A stretch of DNA of 64,000 bases from Nocardioides sp. zg-DK7169 (GTDB taxonomy: Bacteria > Actinomycetota > Actinomycetes > Propionibacteriales > Nocardioidaceae): contig NZ_JABJRA010000013.1 of the NCBI RefSeq assembly GCF_013155365.1, forward strand, positions 62,001 to 126,000, written 5' to 3'. The position numbers and the translations under genes are program-made. The notes under the pieces are model-generated. The model searched no databases. It saw only the letters and a program-made list of their open reading frames with translations, and was not told where the DNA came from. Positions 27,939-35,557 of this stretch are shown piece after piece (position 1 is the stretch's first letter; the number at the start of each line of letters is the position of its first letter).

Positions 27939-28786
27939 GAGCCGGCCCCCTCGCCGGCGGTGGCCGCCAGCGGCCGGCCGTCCAGGCCGTGCACGGTGAG
28001 GCCCCAGTCGCGGATCAGGTCCAGGCTGACCGTGACCTGCCCGGTGACGTCGGGCGGGCAGTCGCACAGCGCGACGGCGCCCTCGACCATCTCCTCGAGC
28101 GACTCCACCTGGTCGGGGCGGATGGTGGCGCCGACCAGCCGGGCGGCGCCCTCGCTGAGCACGGCGGCCCGCGGCTGGACGGTGTTGACCCGGATCCCGG
28201 TGCCGTGGAGCTCGGCGCCGAGGCCGTGGGTGATCCGGTCGAGGGCCGCCTTCGACGCGCCGTACACCGCCATCGCGGTGCCGGGCTCGACGAGCTCGAA
28301 CGGCGGACCGGGCTGGTGGCGGGCGGTCGCGCTGGAGAGGTTCACGATCCAGCCCGACCCCAGCTCGCGCATCCCGGGCAGCGCCGCCTGGATCAGGTCC
28401 AGGGGCGCGTGCACGTTGACCTCGAAGGTCAGCCGGCGGCGCTTGAGGGGGTAGTCGGCGAGCGGCTGGTAGATCGCCGCCGCCGCGTTGTTGACCAGGA
28501 CGTCGACGTGGCCGCCGAGCAGCTCCGCGGCCCGCGGGAGGATCCGGGCCCGGCCCTCCTCGTCGCTGAGGTCGGCCGCGACCACGCCGACCCGGGTGCC
28601 GTGCCGGGCGAGCCGGTCCGCGGTCTCGCGCAGGCTGCCGCCGAGCGGGTGCCCGTCGGGCTCCACGGTGCGCGCCACGAGCACCACGTCGGCGCCCTCG
28701 GCCGCGAGCCGCTCGGCGATGCCGGCACCGATGCCTCGGCTGGCACCGGTGACCACCGCGCGGCGGCCCGCGAACCTCCCGGTCAA
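27935..28786 (-). CDS. Short-chain dehydrogenase/reductase in the side-chain operon
   Basis: 283 residues. TGASRGIGAGIAERL is the cofactor motif, VNNAAA the structural motif, and LSSATA with YGASK the catalytic residues; a NTVQPRAAV block follows. Layout is that of a classical SDR. Between thiolase and ltp2 genes it probably acts as a hydroxyacyl-CoA or 17-hydroxy/ketosteroid dehydrogenase, though sequence alone does not decide. It ends 4 nt inside the thiolase start and starts 16 nt after the ltp2 stop. Confidence 0.87.
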   Translation of the reverse strand: MTGRFAGRRAVVTGASRGIGAGIAERLAAEGADVVLVARTVEPDGHPLGGSLRETADRLARHGTRVGVVAADLSDEEGRARILPRAAELLGGHVDVLVNNAAAAIYQPLADYPLKRRRLTFEVNVHAPLDLIQAALPGMRELGSGWIVNLSSATARHQPGPPFELVEPGTAMAVYGASKAALDRITHGLGAELHGTGIRVNTVQPRAAVLSEGAARLVGATIRPDQVESLEEMVEGAVALCDCPPDVTGQVTVSLDLIRDWGLTVHGLDGRPLAATAGEGAGS

Positions 28787-28802
28787 GGCGATCCCCCTCG
28801 TC

Positions 28803-29984
28803 TCAGCGGTCGGCCGTGAGGACGATCGCGCTGTGCGGGACCGGCGAGCCGCCGGTGACCAGCACGTTGTCGAGCGTCTTGGCCGGCTGGTTGACCGAGG
28901 TGCCGCGGATCAGCCGGACGCCCTCGGCGATGCCGTTGACGCCGTGGATGTAGCCCTCGCCGAGCTGGCCGCCGTGGGTGTTGATCGGCAGCCGGCCGTC
29001 GAGCTCGAGGTTGCCGTCGGCGATGAAGTGACGTGCCTCGCCGCGGCCGCAGAAGCCGTACTCCTCCAGCTGGAGCAGCACCATCGGGGTGAAGGCGTCG
29101 TAGAGGATCGCCGCGTCGATGTCGTCCGGGCCGATGCCGGCCTGGCTCCACAGCTGGCGCGCGACGAGCTCGACCTCGGGCATCGCGTCGATGTCCTCGC
29201 GGTAGTAGCTGCTCATCGAGATCTGCTGGGGGCCGACGCCCTGGGCGGCACCGGTGATCAGCGCGGGCGGGTGCGGCAGGTCGCGCGCCCGCTCGGCGCT
29301 GACGATGACCAGCGCCTGGCCGCCGTCGCTCTCCTGGCAGCAGTCGAGCAGCCGCAGCGGGTCGGCGATCATCCGCGAGGCCTGGTGCTCCTCGATCGTG
29401 ATCGGGCGGCCGTGGAACCAGGCCTTCGGGTTGTTCGCCGCGTGCTTACGCGAGAGCACCGAGATCGCACCGAAGTCCGCGCTGGTGGCGCCGTAGCGCT
29501 CCATGTAGACCCGCGCGAGGAACGCCTCCTGCTGGGCCGGCGTGAGCAGCCCGTAGGGGTTGATCCAGTTGCGGTACTCCTGGTCGGTGTTCTGGTTGTA
29601 GGCGAACGGCGGCGGGCCGGCGCCGAAGCGGTGGCCCGAGCGCTCGTTGAAGGCGCGGTAGACGACCACGACGTCCGCGACGCCGGAGGTGACCGCGAGC
29701 GCCGCCTGCTGCACCGGCGCGCACGCGCCGCCGCCGCCGTGCGGGATGCGGCTGAAGAACTTCAGCTCCGGGATGCCGAGCGCGCGGGCGACGGCGATCT
29801 CGGGGTTGGTCTCCATGGTGAACAGCGCGAAGCCGTCCACCTCCTCGACGCCGATCTGGGCGTCCTCGAGCGCGGCCAGCACCGACTCGCAGGCCAGCTG
29901 CCACTCGCTGCGCCCGGAGTTCTTGGAGAACTCGGTGGCGCCGATGCCGGCGATCGCGGCGCCGCCGGAGAAGCCCTTGCTCAC
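28803..29984 (-). CDS. ltp2: Steroid side-chain retro-aldolase Ltp2
   Basis: 393 residues from a GTG at 29984 overlapping the ChsH1 stop (GTGA). Thiolase-superfamily lipid-transfer fold with IAGIGATEFSKNSGRS at the N-terminus, IPHGGGGACAPVQQA, and two conserved tyrosines, Y295 (LYDAFTP) and Y345 (GEGYIHG), at positions corresponding to the catalytic tyrosines of characterised Ltp2. Ltp2 splits a 17-hydroxy-steroid C3 side-chain CoA ester to a 17-ketosteroid and propionyl-CoA, and works in complex with the DUF35 domain of ChsH2. The DUF35 protein is encoded two genes upstream. Confidence 0.93.
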   Translation of the reverse strand: MSKGFSGGAAIAGIGATEFSKNSGRSEWQLACESVLAALEDAQIGVEEVDGFALFTMETNPEIAVARALGIPELKFFSRIPHGGGGACAPVQQAALAVTSGVADVVVVYRAFNERSGHRFGAGPPPFAYNQNTDQEYRNWINPYGLLTPAQQEAFLARVYMERYGATSADFGAISVLSRKHAANNPKAWFHGRPITIEEHQASRMIADPLRLLDCCQESDGGQALVIVSAERARDLPHPPALITGAAQGVGPQQISMSSYYREDIDAMPEVELVARQLWSQAGIGPDDIDAAILYDAFTPMVLLQLEEYGFCGRGEARHFIADGNLELDGRLPINTHGGQLGEGYIHGVNGIAEGVRLIRGTSVNQPAKTLDNVLVTGGSPVPHSAIVLTADR

Positions 29985-30400
29985 TTCGCAGCCTCCTGGC
30001 TCGGGGTGATCGTGACGGTCGCGGTGACGTGGGCACCGCGGGCGTTGCGCCCGACGACCTTGAGGGTGACGTCGTCGCCGGCGACCTGGGTCACCTCACC
30101 GGAGAAGGTCATGGTGTCGCCGGGGAAGTTCGGGACGCCGAGGCGCAGCGAGACCTTCTTGAACCGCGTAGTCGGCCCGAAGACGTCGGTGACGTAGCGG
30201 TCCAGGAACCCGTTGGTCGAGTTGATGCTCATGAAGATGTCCGGCGTGCCGCGGTCGTTGGCCTTGCTCGGGTCGTGGTGCACGTCCTCGAAGTCCTGCG
30301 AGGCGATGGCCGCGGCCACGATCGTCGTCCGGTCCAGCGGGAGCGCGAGCTCGGGCAGCGTGTCGCCGACGGCGCGGCCGCGGATGTCCAGCGTGCTCAT
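29981..30400 (-). CDS. chsH1: MaoC-like enoyl-CoA hydratase subunit ChsH1
   Basis: 139 residues from the ATG overlapping the DUF35 gene (ATGA). The hot-dog domain holds the hydratase motif SQDFEDVHHDPSKAND with catalytic Asp and His, followed by DIFMSINSTNGFLDRYV. In the characterised system ChsH1 carries the catalytic residues and pairs with the MaoC domain of ChsH2 to hydrate the 17(20)-ene side-chain acyl-CoA. Length and position directly before ltp2 agree. Confidence 0.9.
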   Translation of the reverse strand: MSTLDIRGRAVGDTLPELALPLDRTTIVAAAIASQDFEDVHHDPSKANDRGTPDIFMSINSTNGFLDRYVTDVFGPTTRFKKVSLRLGVPNFPGDTMTFSGEVTQVAGDDVTLKVVGRNARGAHVTATVTITPSQEAAK

Positions 30401-30819
30401 GCCTGCCCCCCGACCGGGCGCAGCTGCGGCAGCACCTCGCCGTGGGCGTGCTCGGAGAAGCCGACCTCGAGCTCCATGCCGATCTTCAGGTCGTCGTGGT
30501 CGACGCCGCTGATGTCGGCGACGAGGCGGGTGCCCTCCTCGAGGTCCACCAGGCCCACCGCGAGCGGGTAGGTGAACGCCGGGTCCTGCGGGTGGTGGAT
30601 GACCGTCCAGCTGTGCAGCGTGCAGCGCCGGGTCGACTCCACCGTGTCCCACTCGAAGGAGCGGCACGACGGGCAGGCCGGGGCCGGCGGGTGGCGCAGC
30701 GTCTCGCACGAGGTGCAGCGCTGGATCTCCAGGCGGCCCTCGCGCGCGGCGTCGAAGAAGAACTGGTTGTCCTGGGTGACGGTCAGGCCGGGGACGCTGG
30801 TCCGGGGGGCCTCGCTCAT
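30397..30819 (-). CDS. DUF35 OB-fold protein corresponding to the C-terminal half of ChsH2
   Basis: 140 residues. An N-terminal zinc ribbon with CTSCETLRHPPAPACPSC (four cysteines, about residues 36-54) leads into an OB-fold with TLHSWTVIHHP. In mycobacteria this domain is fused behind a MaoC domain in ChsH2 and binds Ltp2. Here it is a separate gene overlapping the upstream MaoC gene by 4 nt, so the two halves are made as separate chains. It probably scaffolds Ltp2 onto the hydratase. Confidence 0.9.
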   Translation of the reverse strand: MSEAPRTSVPGLTVTQDNQFFFDAAREGRLEIQRCTSCETLRHPPAPACPSCRSFEWDTVESTRRCTLHSWTVIHHPQDPAFTYPLAVGLVDLEEGTRLVADISGVDHDDLKIGMELEVGFSEHAHGEVLPQLRPVGGQA

Positions 30820-31370
30820 GCCACATCCTCCTGGGTGCGCGGGTCGAAGCGGAGCATGACGAAGCGCTCGTCGACGAGCAGCTCGCCGTGCTGGTCCTCG
30901 TAGCGCTTGTTGAGGGTGATGAAGCAGCCCAGCCCGAGACCGGTCCGCTTCACCGGCGAGATCGACTCGATGGTGAAGTGGCAGGTCACGTGGTCGCCGG
31001 GCTGGAGCTCGCGGAGGTACTCCTGCTCCTGGCTGGTCGCCACGACCGAGGTGAAGCCGTGCTCGGCCAGCAGCGCGAGCAGGCGGAAGTAGGCGTGGTC
31101 CTCCACGACCCCCGTCTGCTGCTGGCGCTGCACGGCCCGCCAGCGGCGGTAGCCCTGCATGACCCAGGTGGTGACCATGGCCGGCGGGCAGATCACCCCG
31201 CTGCGACCGGTGGCGCGAGCGGCCTCCGCGTCGACGTAGACGGGGTTGAGATCGTCGTGGGCCTCGACCCAGTTGCGGATCATCGCCTCGTTGACCGCGT
31301 AGCGGGCAACGCGTGGCGGCTCGGCAACCTGACCGACGAACTGCTCGAACTGTGCCTCGAGCTCCTTCAT
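30816..31370 (-). CDS. MaoC-like protein corresponding to the N-terminal half of ChsH2
   Basis: 184 residues from the ATG at 31370 with GGAGGTG upstream; the long upstream extension is shadow. N-terminal hot-dog fold: RYAVNEAMIRNWVEAHDDLNPVY (core NWVEAHDDLNPVY), ICPPAMVTTWVMQGY and LQPGDHVTCHF. It retains an Asp/Asn-rich hydratase-like segment, but the consensus catalytic His is not obvious; in ChsH1-ChsH2 the partner supplies catalysis. First gene of the 12-gene operon; a KstR2 box lies 12-25 nt upstream of the start. Confidence 0.88.
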   Translation of the reverse strand: MKELEAQFEQFVGQVAEPPRVARYAVNEAMIRNWVEAHDDLNPVYVDAEAARATGRSGVICPPAMVTTWVMQGYRRWRAVQRQQQTGVVEDHAYFRLLALLAEHGFTSVVATSQEQEYLRELQPGDHVTCHFTIESISPVKRTGLGLGCFITLNKRYEDQHGELLVDERFVMLRFDPRTQEDVA

Positions 31371-31381
31371 CACACCTCCGT

Positions 31382-31395
31382 AGCAAGCGCTTGGT
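31382..31395. promoter_or_regulatory. KstR2-type operator at the head of the side-chain operon
   Basis: AGCAAGCGCTTGGT, identical to the copy at 18413-18426 and fitting AnCAAGnnCTTGnT. It ends 12 nt before the first start codon (31370), where bound repressor would block transcription, and lies about 280 nt from the divergent KstR2-like gene. Confidence 0.82.
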
Positions 31396-31437
31396 TTTGC
31401 ACCGTAGCACCCGGTCCCGCCGTACGCCGCCCATCGA

Positions 31438-31529
31438 TCCCACTGATCGCGACCACCCGGAGCGGGGGCCTGCTGCGAACGCTCGCCCCGCCCGCCGATC
31501 GGGACCACACGATCTCCCACCCACCGGGA
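31438..31529. promoter_or_regulatory. Cluster of three 15-bp inverted-repeat motifs (candidate operators)
   Basis: TCCCACTGATCGCGA (31438-31452), GCCCGCCGATCGGGA (31490-31504) and TCCCACCCACCGGGA (31515-31529) share arms and the central A with the copies upstream of hsaA, hsaD/hsaB, the LLM operon and the synthetase. They lie in the 306-nt divergent promoter region of the side-chain operon and the TetR gene; the rest of that region shows only the KstR2 box. Confidence 0.5.
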
Positions 31530-31676
31530 AGGCGCCGCGCGCCCGGAGGCCCGCACCCACCACCCTCTGTGCTGGCCGCGTGCGGTGCGCCCGCTTGTAC
31601 GCTGCGCTCGCCCACGTGCCCCGGCCGCCGGGCCGCGCGCCCCGCACCGACCCACTCGCCCCGCGGAAGGACCACG

Positions 31677-32261
31677 ATGAGCAAGGGATCGGACCGCCGA
31701 GCCACCATCAGGGACGTCTCGGCCGCGCTCTTCGCGACCCACGGCGTCGCGGCGACCACGGTCCGCGACATCGGTGAGGCGGCAGGGGTGCTCTCCGGCA
31801 GCCTGTACCACTACTTCCCCTCGAAGAACGCGATCCTGGCCGAGGTCCTGGTCGAGTTCATGAGCGACATCCACGCCGCGTTCCGCGAGGTGGTCGCGCG
31901 CGGGGAGTCCCCCGCCCGGACTGTGCGCGGCATGATCCACGCGACGCTGCGGGTGATCGAGACGCACCCGCACGCCACCGCGATCTACCAGAACGACCGC
32001 GCCTACCTGCGCGACCACGACCTGCTCGCCGAGGTCGATGCCCAGGCGCGGCTGATCCGCGAGCACTGGATGGCCGCGATCACCGCCGGCGTGCAGGACG
32101 GCACCTTCCGCGCCGACATCCCGGTCGAGATCTTCTACCGCTCGCTGCGCGACGCCCTGTGGGCCTCGATGCACTGGCCGAGCCGGGACTCCCACACCAC
32201 CGAGGAGCTCGGCGACCTGCTCGCGGCGCTGTTCCTCGAGGGGTTCACGCCCCGCGGCTGA
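31677..32261 (+). CDS. kstR2: KstR2-like TetR repressor
   Basis: 194 residues from the ATG at 31677 with GCGGAAGGA upstream. The N-terminal TetR helix-turn-helix includes ATTVRDIGEAAGVLSGSLYHYF (core VRDIGEAAGVLSGSLYHYF), which closely resembles mycobacterial KstR2. C-terminal ligand domain contains AIYQNDRAYL and YRSLRDALWASMHW, again KstR2-like. KstR2 represses late steroid genes and is released by a CoA thioester of the ring C/D intermediate HIP. Its divergent position and the two exact KstR2-type boxes in the window support the assignment. A paralogous TetR cannot be fully excluded. Confidence 0.85.
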   Translation: MSKGSDRRATIRDVSAALFATHGVAATTVRDIGEAAGVLSGSLYHYFPSKNAILAEVLVEFMSDIHAAFREVVARGESPARTVRGMIHATLRVIETHPHATAIYQNDRAYLRDHDLLAEVDAQARLIREHWMAAITAGVQDGTFRADIPVEIFYRSLRDALWASMHWPSRDSHTTEELGDLLAALFLEGFTPRG

Positions 32262-32309
32262 GGCCGCCAGGTCTGCGGCGGACCGCCGCGGTCGCCGACT
32301 GCCGGTCGC

Positions 32310-33095
32310 TCAGTCGAACCAGGACCACTCGCCCGGCGTGATCGTGCGCAGCGGCGTGCGCAGCACCGTGCGCAGGCCGGGCTCCTCGACCACCGCGGGC
32401 AGGGTGGCGGCCACCTCGACGGGGTCGGCCTCGCACCAGTGCAGCACCACCGTCAGGCGACCACGGTCGGTCTCGCGGCGCACCTCCCCGACGCCGGGGC
32501 CCTCGCGCAGGGTGACGTCGCGGCTGGCGAAGCTCCAGGTCCCCAGGACCCCGGGGAGCGCCAGCACGGCGGGCAGGTGCGCGCGGCGCAGCACCCCGAA
32601 CCCCGCCTCGGCGGCGACGCTCGAGGGCTCCTCGGCGCGCAGGACCTCCAGCACGACGCCGCGGTGCGGGCGGTGCGGCAGCGCCTCGGCCGAGATCTCC
32701 ACCCCGGGGGCGACCCGGCCGCCGAGCGGGCGGAAGAACCCGTTGAGGCGTCGTCGCGTCCAGTCGAGCTCGGGGCGCCGGCCCTGCTCCAGGGTCGTCT
32801 GGCCGAGCTCGGCCCACTCCTCGATGGCGGGCCCTGCGGGCTCGGCGAACCAGTACATCGCGACGTACTGCGCGGCGGAGAGGACCGGGTCGGCGTCGAC
32901 CGCGGACGCGGCGCGGCACTCGGGCGAGCGCACCCAGCGGTCGCCGTGCAGGACGCCGGGCAGGGCGAGGTTCTCGGGGCGGTGGTCGAGCTGGTGCCAG
33001 GCGTTGTAGTCGCGGTGGCGCGCGGGATCGGTGACCTCGGGGAAGGAGAAGAAGACGCGGGTGCTGCGCGACAGCGCATGCGAGCCTCGGGACAC
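32310..33095 (-). CDS. Tandem dimeric alpha/beta-barrel (EthD-like) protein of unknown function
   Basis: 261 residues from a GTG at 33095 with AGGAGG 5 nt upstream; the upstream open frame is rejected. Two ferredoxin-like halves are suggested: RDYNAWHQLDHRPENLALPG followed by VLHGDRW near the N-terminus, and LRRAHLPAVLALPGVLGTWSF near residue 150. The WHxxDHxxExxxLPG pattern is typical of dimeric alpha/beta-barrel proteins, which include small oxygenases and aldolase/isomerase-like enzymes. It is divergent from an HsaA-like gene, so it may serve the same minor pathway. Function unknown. Confidence 0.8.
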   Translation of the reverse strand: MSRGSHALSRSTRVFFSFPEVTDPARHRDYNAWHQLDHRPENLALPGVLHGDRWVRSPECRAASAVDADPVLSAAQYVAMYWFAEPAGPAIEEWAELGQTTLEQGRRPELDWTRRRLNGFFRPLGGRVAPGVEISAEALPHRPHRGVVLEVLRAEEPSSVAAEAGFGVLRRAHLPAVLALPGVLGTWSFASRDVTLREGPGVGEVRRETDRGRLTVVLHWCEADPVEVAATLPAVVEEPGLRTVLRTPLRTITPGEWSWFD

Positions 33096-33282
33096 GAGGG
33101 CCTCCTGGTGGCGCGACGGGTCGGGCGGGTCCGCCCGGACCGATGGTGGCCGCACCGCCACGCCCGCCGGTGCGACGTTCGACTCAGCGGGACGACGCTC
33201 CGGGCGCGCCGGGACCACCGCCGCGCGGCCACCGGCGTCGTGACATCCTGCCCAGCGCCAGCACTGGGGGAAGAGGAACACG

Positions 33283-34449
33283 ATGAGCACTGAGGTCTTC
33301 GAGGCGGTCACCGACCTCCTCCCGACCCTGGCCGAGCGCGCCGACCAGGCCGAGGCCGACCGCCGGATCAGCGCCGAGACGATGGCCGACCTCGCCGCGA
33401 CCGGCGTGTTCCGGATGCTCCAGCCGCGACGCTTCGGGGGCATGGAGTCCGACCCGTCGGACTTCTACCGCGCGGTCCGCACGATCTCGACCGCCTGCGG
33501 CTCGACCGGCTGGGTGAGCGCCGTCGTGGGCTGCCACCCCTGGCAGATCGCGCTGTTCCCCGACCAGGCCCAGCGCGAGGTCTGGGGCGAGGACCCCGGC
33601 AGGCTCATCGCCTCCTCCTACGCACCGGTCGGGCGCCTGACGCCGGCCGGGGACGGGTTCCGGCTCAGCGGACGCTGGAGCTTCGCCTCGGGCTGCGACC
33701 ACGCCGCCTGGCTCACCCTCGGCGCCCTGGTCGTCGGCACCGACGGGCGGCCGGTGGACTTCCTGACCGTGCTGGTGCCGCGCGAGGACGCCGAGATCCT
33801 CGACGTCTGGGACTCCGTGGGTCTCACCGGCACCGGGAGCAACGACGTGGTCGTGGACGACGTGCAGGTGCCCGCGCACCGGGTGCTGCGCAACTACGAC
33901 GTCTCGCACATGCGCGCCCCGGGCCTGGCGGTCAACCCCGGTCCGCTGTACCGGATGCCGTTCGGCACGATCTTCACCACCGCCGTCACGACGCCGGTGG
34001 TCGGCACCGTCGAGGGCGCGTACGAGGCCTACCTGACCGCGATGCGCGACCGGATGCGGCTCAGCTTCGGCGGCGGGCGCTTCGCCGAGGACGCGCACGC
34101 GCAGGTCGCCGTGGCACGCGCCGCCTCGGAGATCGACGCGGCGATCCTCCAGCTCGAGCGCAACGTGCGCGAGATGTACGAGGCGGCGGTCGCCGGGACC
34201 GAGATCCCGATGCACATGCGCTTCCGCGCGCGCCGCGACCAGGTGCGCGCCACCGAGCGCGCGCTCGGCGCGGTCGACGTGCTCTTCAAGACCGCCGGCG
34301 GGGCCTCGCTGCGCCGCGGCAACCGCATCGAGCGCGCCTGGCGCGACGCCCATGCCGGCAGCGTGCACGTCGCCAACGACGTCGAGCGGGCGCTGGCGAT
34401 GTACGGCAAGTTCACCTTCGGCCTCCAGGTCGAGGACAACCTCGTCTGA
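33283..34449 (+). CDS. HsaA-like flavin-dependent monooxygenase (second copy)
   Basis: 388 residues, GGGGGAAGAGGA upstream of the ATG. Same fold and blocks as HsaA: FRMLQPRRFGGMESDPSDFY, GSTGWVSAVVGCHPWQIALF, FASGCDHAAWLTLGA and DSVGLTGTGSNDVVVD. The C-terminal end (MYGKFTFGLQVEDNLV) differs from HsaA, which ends in the SLTSLDVTPPPG block. No flavin reductase is adjacent, so HsaB is the likely partner. It may hydroxylate a variant phenolic steroid or another aromatic. Single gene, followed by an IclR gene on the other strand. Confidence 0.87.
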   Translation: MSTEVFEAVTDLLPTLAERADQAEADRRISAETMADLAATGVFRMLQPRRFGGMESDPSDFYRAVRTISTACGSTGWVSAVVGCHPWQIALFPDQAQREVWGEDPGRLIASSYAPVGRLTPAGDGFRLSGRWSFASGCDHAAWLTLGALVVGTDGRPVDFLTVLVPREDAEILDVWDSVGLTGTGSNDVVVDDVQVPAHRVLRNYDVSHMRAPGLAVNPGPLYRMPFGTIFTTAVTTPVVGTVEGAYEAYLTAMRDRMRLSFGGGRFAEDAHAQVAVARAASEIDAAILQLERNVREMYEAAVAGTEIPMHMRFRARRDQVRATERALGAVDVLFKTAGGASLRRGNRIERAWRDAHAGSVHVANDVERALAMYGKFTFGLQVEDNLV

Positions 34450-34530
34450 GGCCCGGGTCTGGCGTGGCTCGGACTCGGCCTGGGCGGGTGGGTGCGGGTG
34501 CTCCCGCGCGCGGGGTTCAGCGCGTGAGAC

Positions 34531-35415
34531 TCAGAGCCAACCCTCGGACCCGACAGCGACCAGCCGGTCGAGGGTGTCGCTGGACCAGCCGCTCGAGGAC
34601 GGCGAGTCGGCGTGCCGCGAGCGCGAGGAGCGCCGACGGTCCATCCGCGAGGAGATCCCCCGCGCGACGCTGAGCACCAGCGGCACCAGCCGCTCGAAGT
34701 TCACCGACGGGTCCCCCACCAGCGAGACCGCGCCGAGCGGGCCGTCGGCGCCGGGGACGGCGGCGGCGACGCAGCCGAGCTCCAGGTGGCACTCGCCACG
34801 GTCGAGCGCGGCACCGCGGCGGGCGCGCACGCGGGTCAGCTCCTGGTGCAGCAGACCGACGTCGCCGATGCTGTGGCGCGTCATCCGGCGCAGCTGGCCG
34901 CCCAGCAGGCCGTCGACGTCCTCCGCCGGGACGGTCGCGAGCATCGCCTTGCCCAGCCCGGTGCAGTGCGCCGGTCGCCGGTCACCGACCCGGGTCGGCA
35001 CCTTGCTGGCGTAGCGTCCGCCGACCTTGTCCAGGTAGCGCACGTCGGAGCCGTCGAGGACCGCGAGGTGCACGACGAGCCCGGTCTGCAGGTGCAGCTC
35101 GCGCAGGTCCTCGGCCGCCGCCTCGCGCAGCTCGGTGTGGGACGCGGCGCCCGTGCCGAGGCCGAGGGCGCGGGAGCCGAGGGAGTAGCCGGCCGGGGTG
35201 TGCTGGATCCAGTGCAGCCCGACCAGCTGGTTCATGATCCGGTGCGCGGTCGAGCGGGGCAGGCCGGTCACCCGCGCGACGTCCTCCAGGGACAGCCGCG
35301 CCGACGGTGAGGTGAAGGCCTCCATGATCGTGGTCATCCGCTCGACCATCGACTGCGGGACCTCTCGGCGCCCGGTCGTGCGCTGACCTGTCATCTCTGC
35401 GCGAAGCACACTCAC
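34531..35415 (-). CDS. IclR-family transcriptional regulator (steroid cluster, copy 2)
   Basis: 294 residues from a GTG at 35415 with GAGGAGG 5 nt upstream, rather than the longer frame from 35478. N-terminal winged helix (LSLEDVARVTGLPRSTAHRIMNQL region) and C-terminal effector domain (LHLQTGLVVHLAVLDG, RRPAHCTGLGKAMLAT). A clear paralogue of the regulator at 10122-11009, including a matching C-terminal SSDTLDRLVA versus STETMSRLVA. It is divergent from ipdAB; a 30-bp palindrome lies between the two starts and may be its operator or that of a TetR protein. Confidence 0.9.
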   Translation of the reverse strand: MSVLRAEMTGQRTTGRREVPQSMVERMTTIMEAFTSPSARLSLEDVARVTGLPRSTAHRIMNQLVGLHWIQHTPAGYSLGSRALGLGTGAASHTELREAAAEDLRELHLQTGLVVHLAVLDGSDVRYLDKVGGRYASKVPTRVGDRRPAHCTGLGKAMLATVPAEDVDGLLGGQLRRMTRHSIGDVGLLHQELTRVRARRGAALDRGECHLELGCVAAAVPGADGPLGAVSLVGDPSVNFERLVPLVLSVARGISSRMDRRRSSRSRHADSPSSSGWSSDTLDRLVAVGSEGWL

Positions 35416-35500
35416 GACATCCTCCTCAGCCTTGTTGCGGGGCGCTCTGCGGACACGTCCGCGGCCTCGTCGAGGCACGGCCGCCAGCCCACGCGCATGC

Positions 35501-35530
35501 TAACCTACCAAGCAATTGCTAGGTAGGTTA
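35501..35530. promoter_or_regulatory. 30-bp near-perfect palindrome upstream of ipdAB
   Basis: Arms TAACCTACC (35501-35509) and GGTAGGTTA (35522-35530) flank AGCAATTGCT (35511-35520), itself a palindrome; only the A/A pair at 35510 and 35521 is unmatched. It sits 28-57 nt before the ipdA start and 86-115 nt before the IclR start. Locally AT-rich in a GC-rich window. Likely operator. Confidence 0.75.
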
Positions 35531-35557
35531 CCAACACGAGGCGAGGCGGGTGGACGG

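Noticed and set aside
31371..32195. N-terminal extension of the MaoC gene through the promoter region and KstR2 gene
   Set aside because: ATG at 31370 has a strong GGAGGTG site and starts the hot-dog domain; the extension crosses the operator and reads as antisense of the TetR gene.
32275..32289. Terminator between kstR2 and the gene at 32310
   Set aside because: GCGGCGG and CCGCCGC arms are separated by a single base, leaving too small a loop for a confident call.
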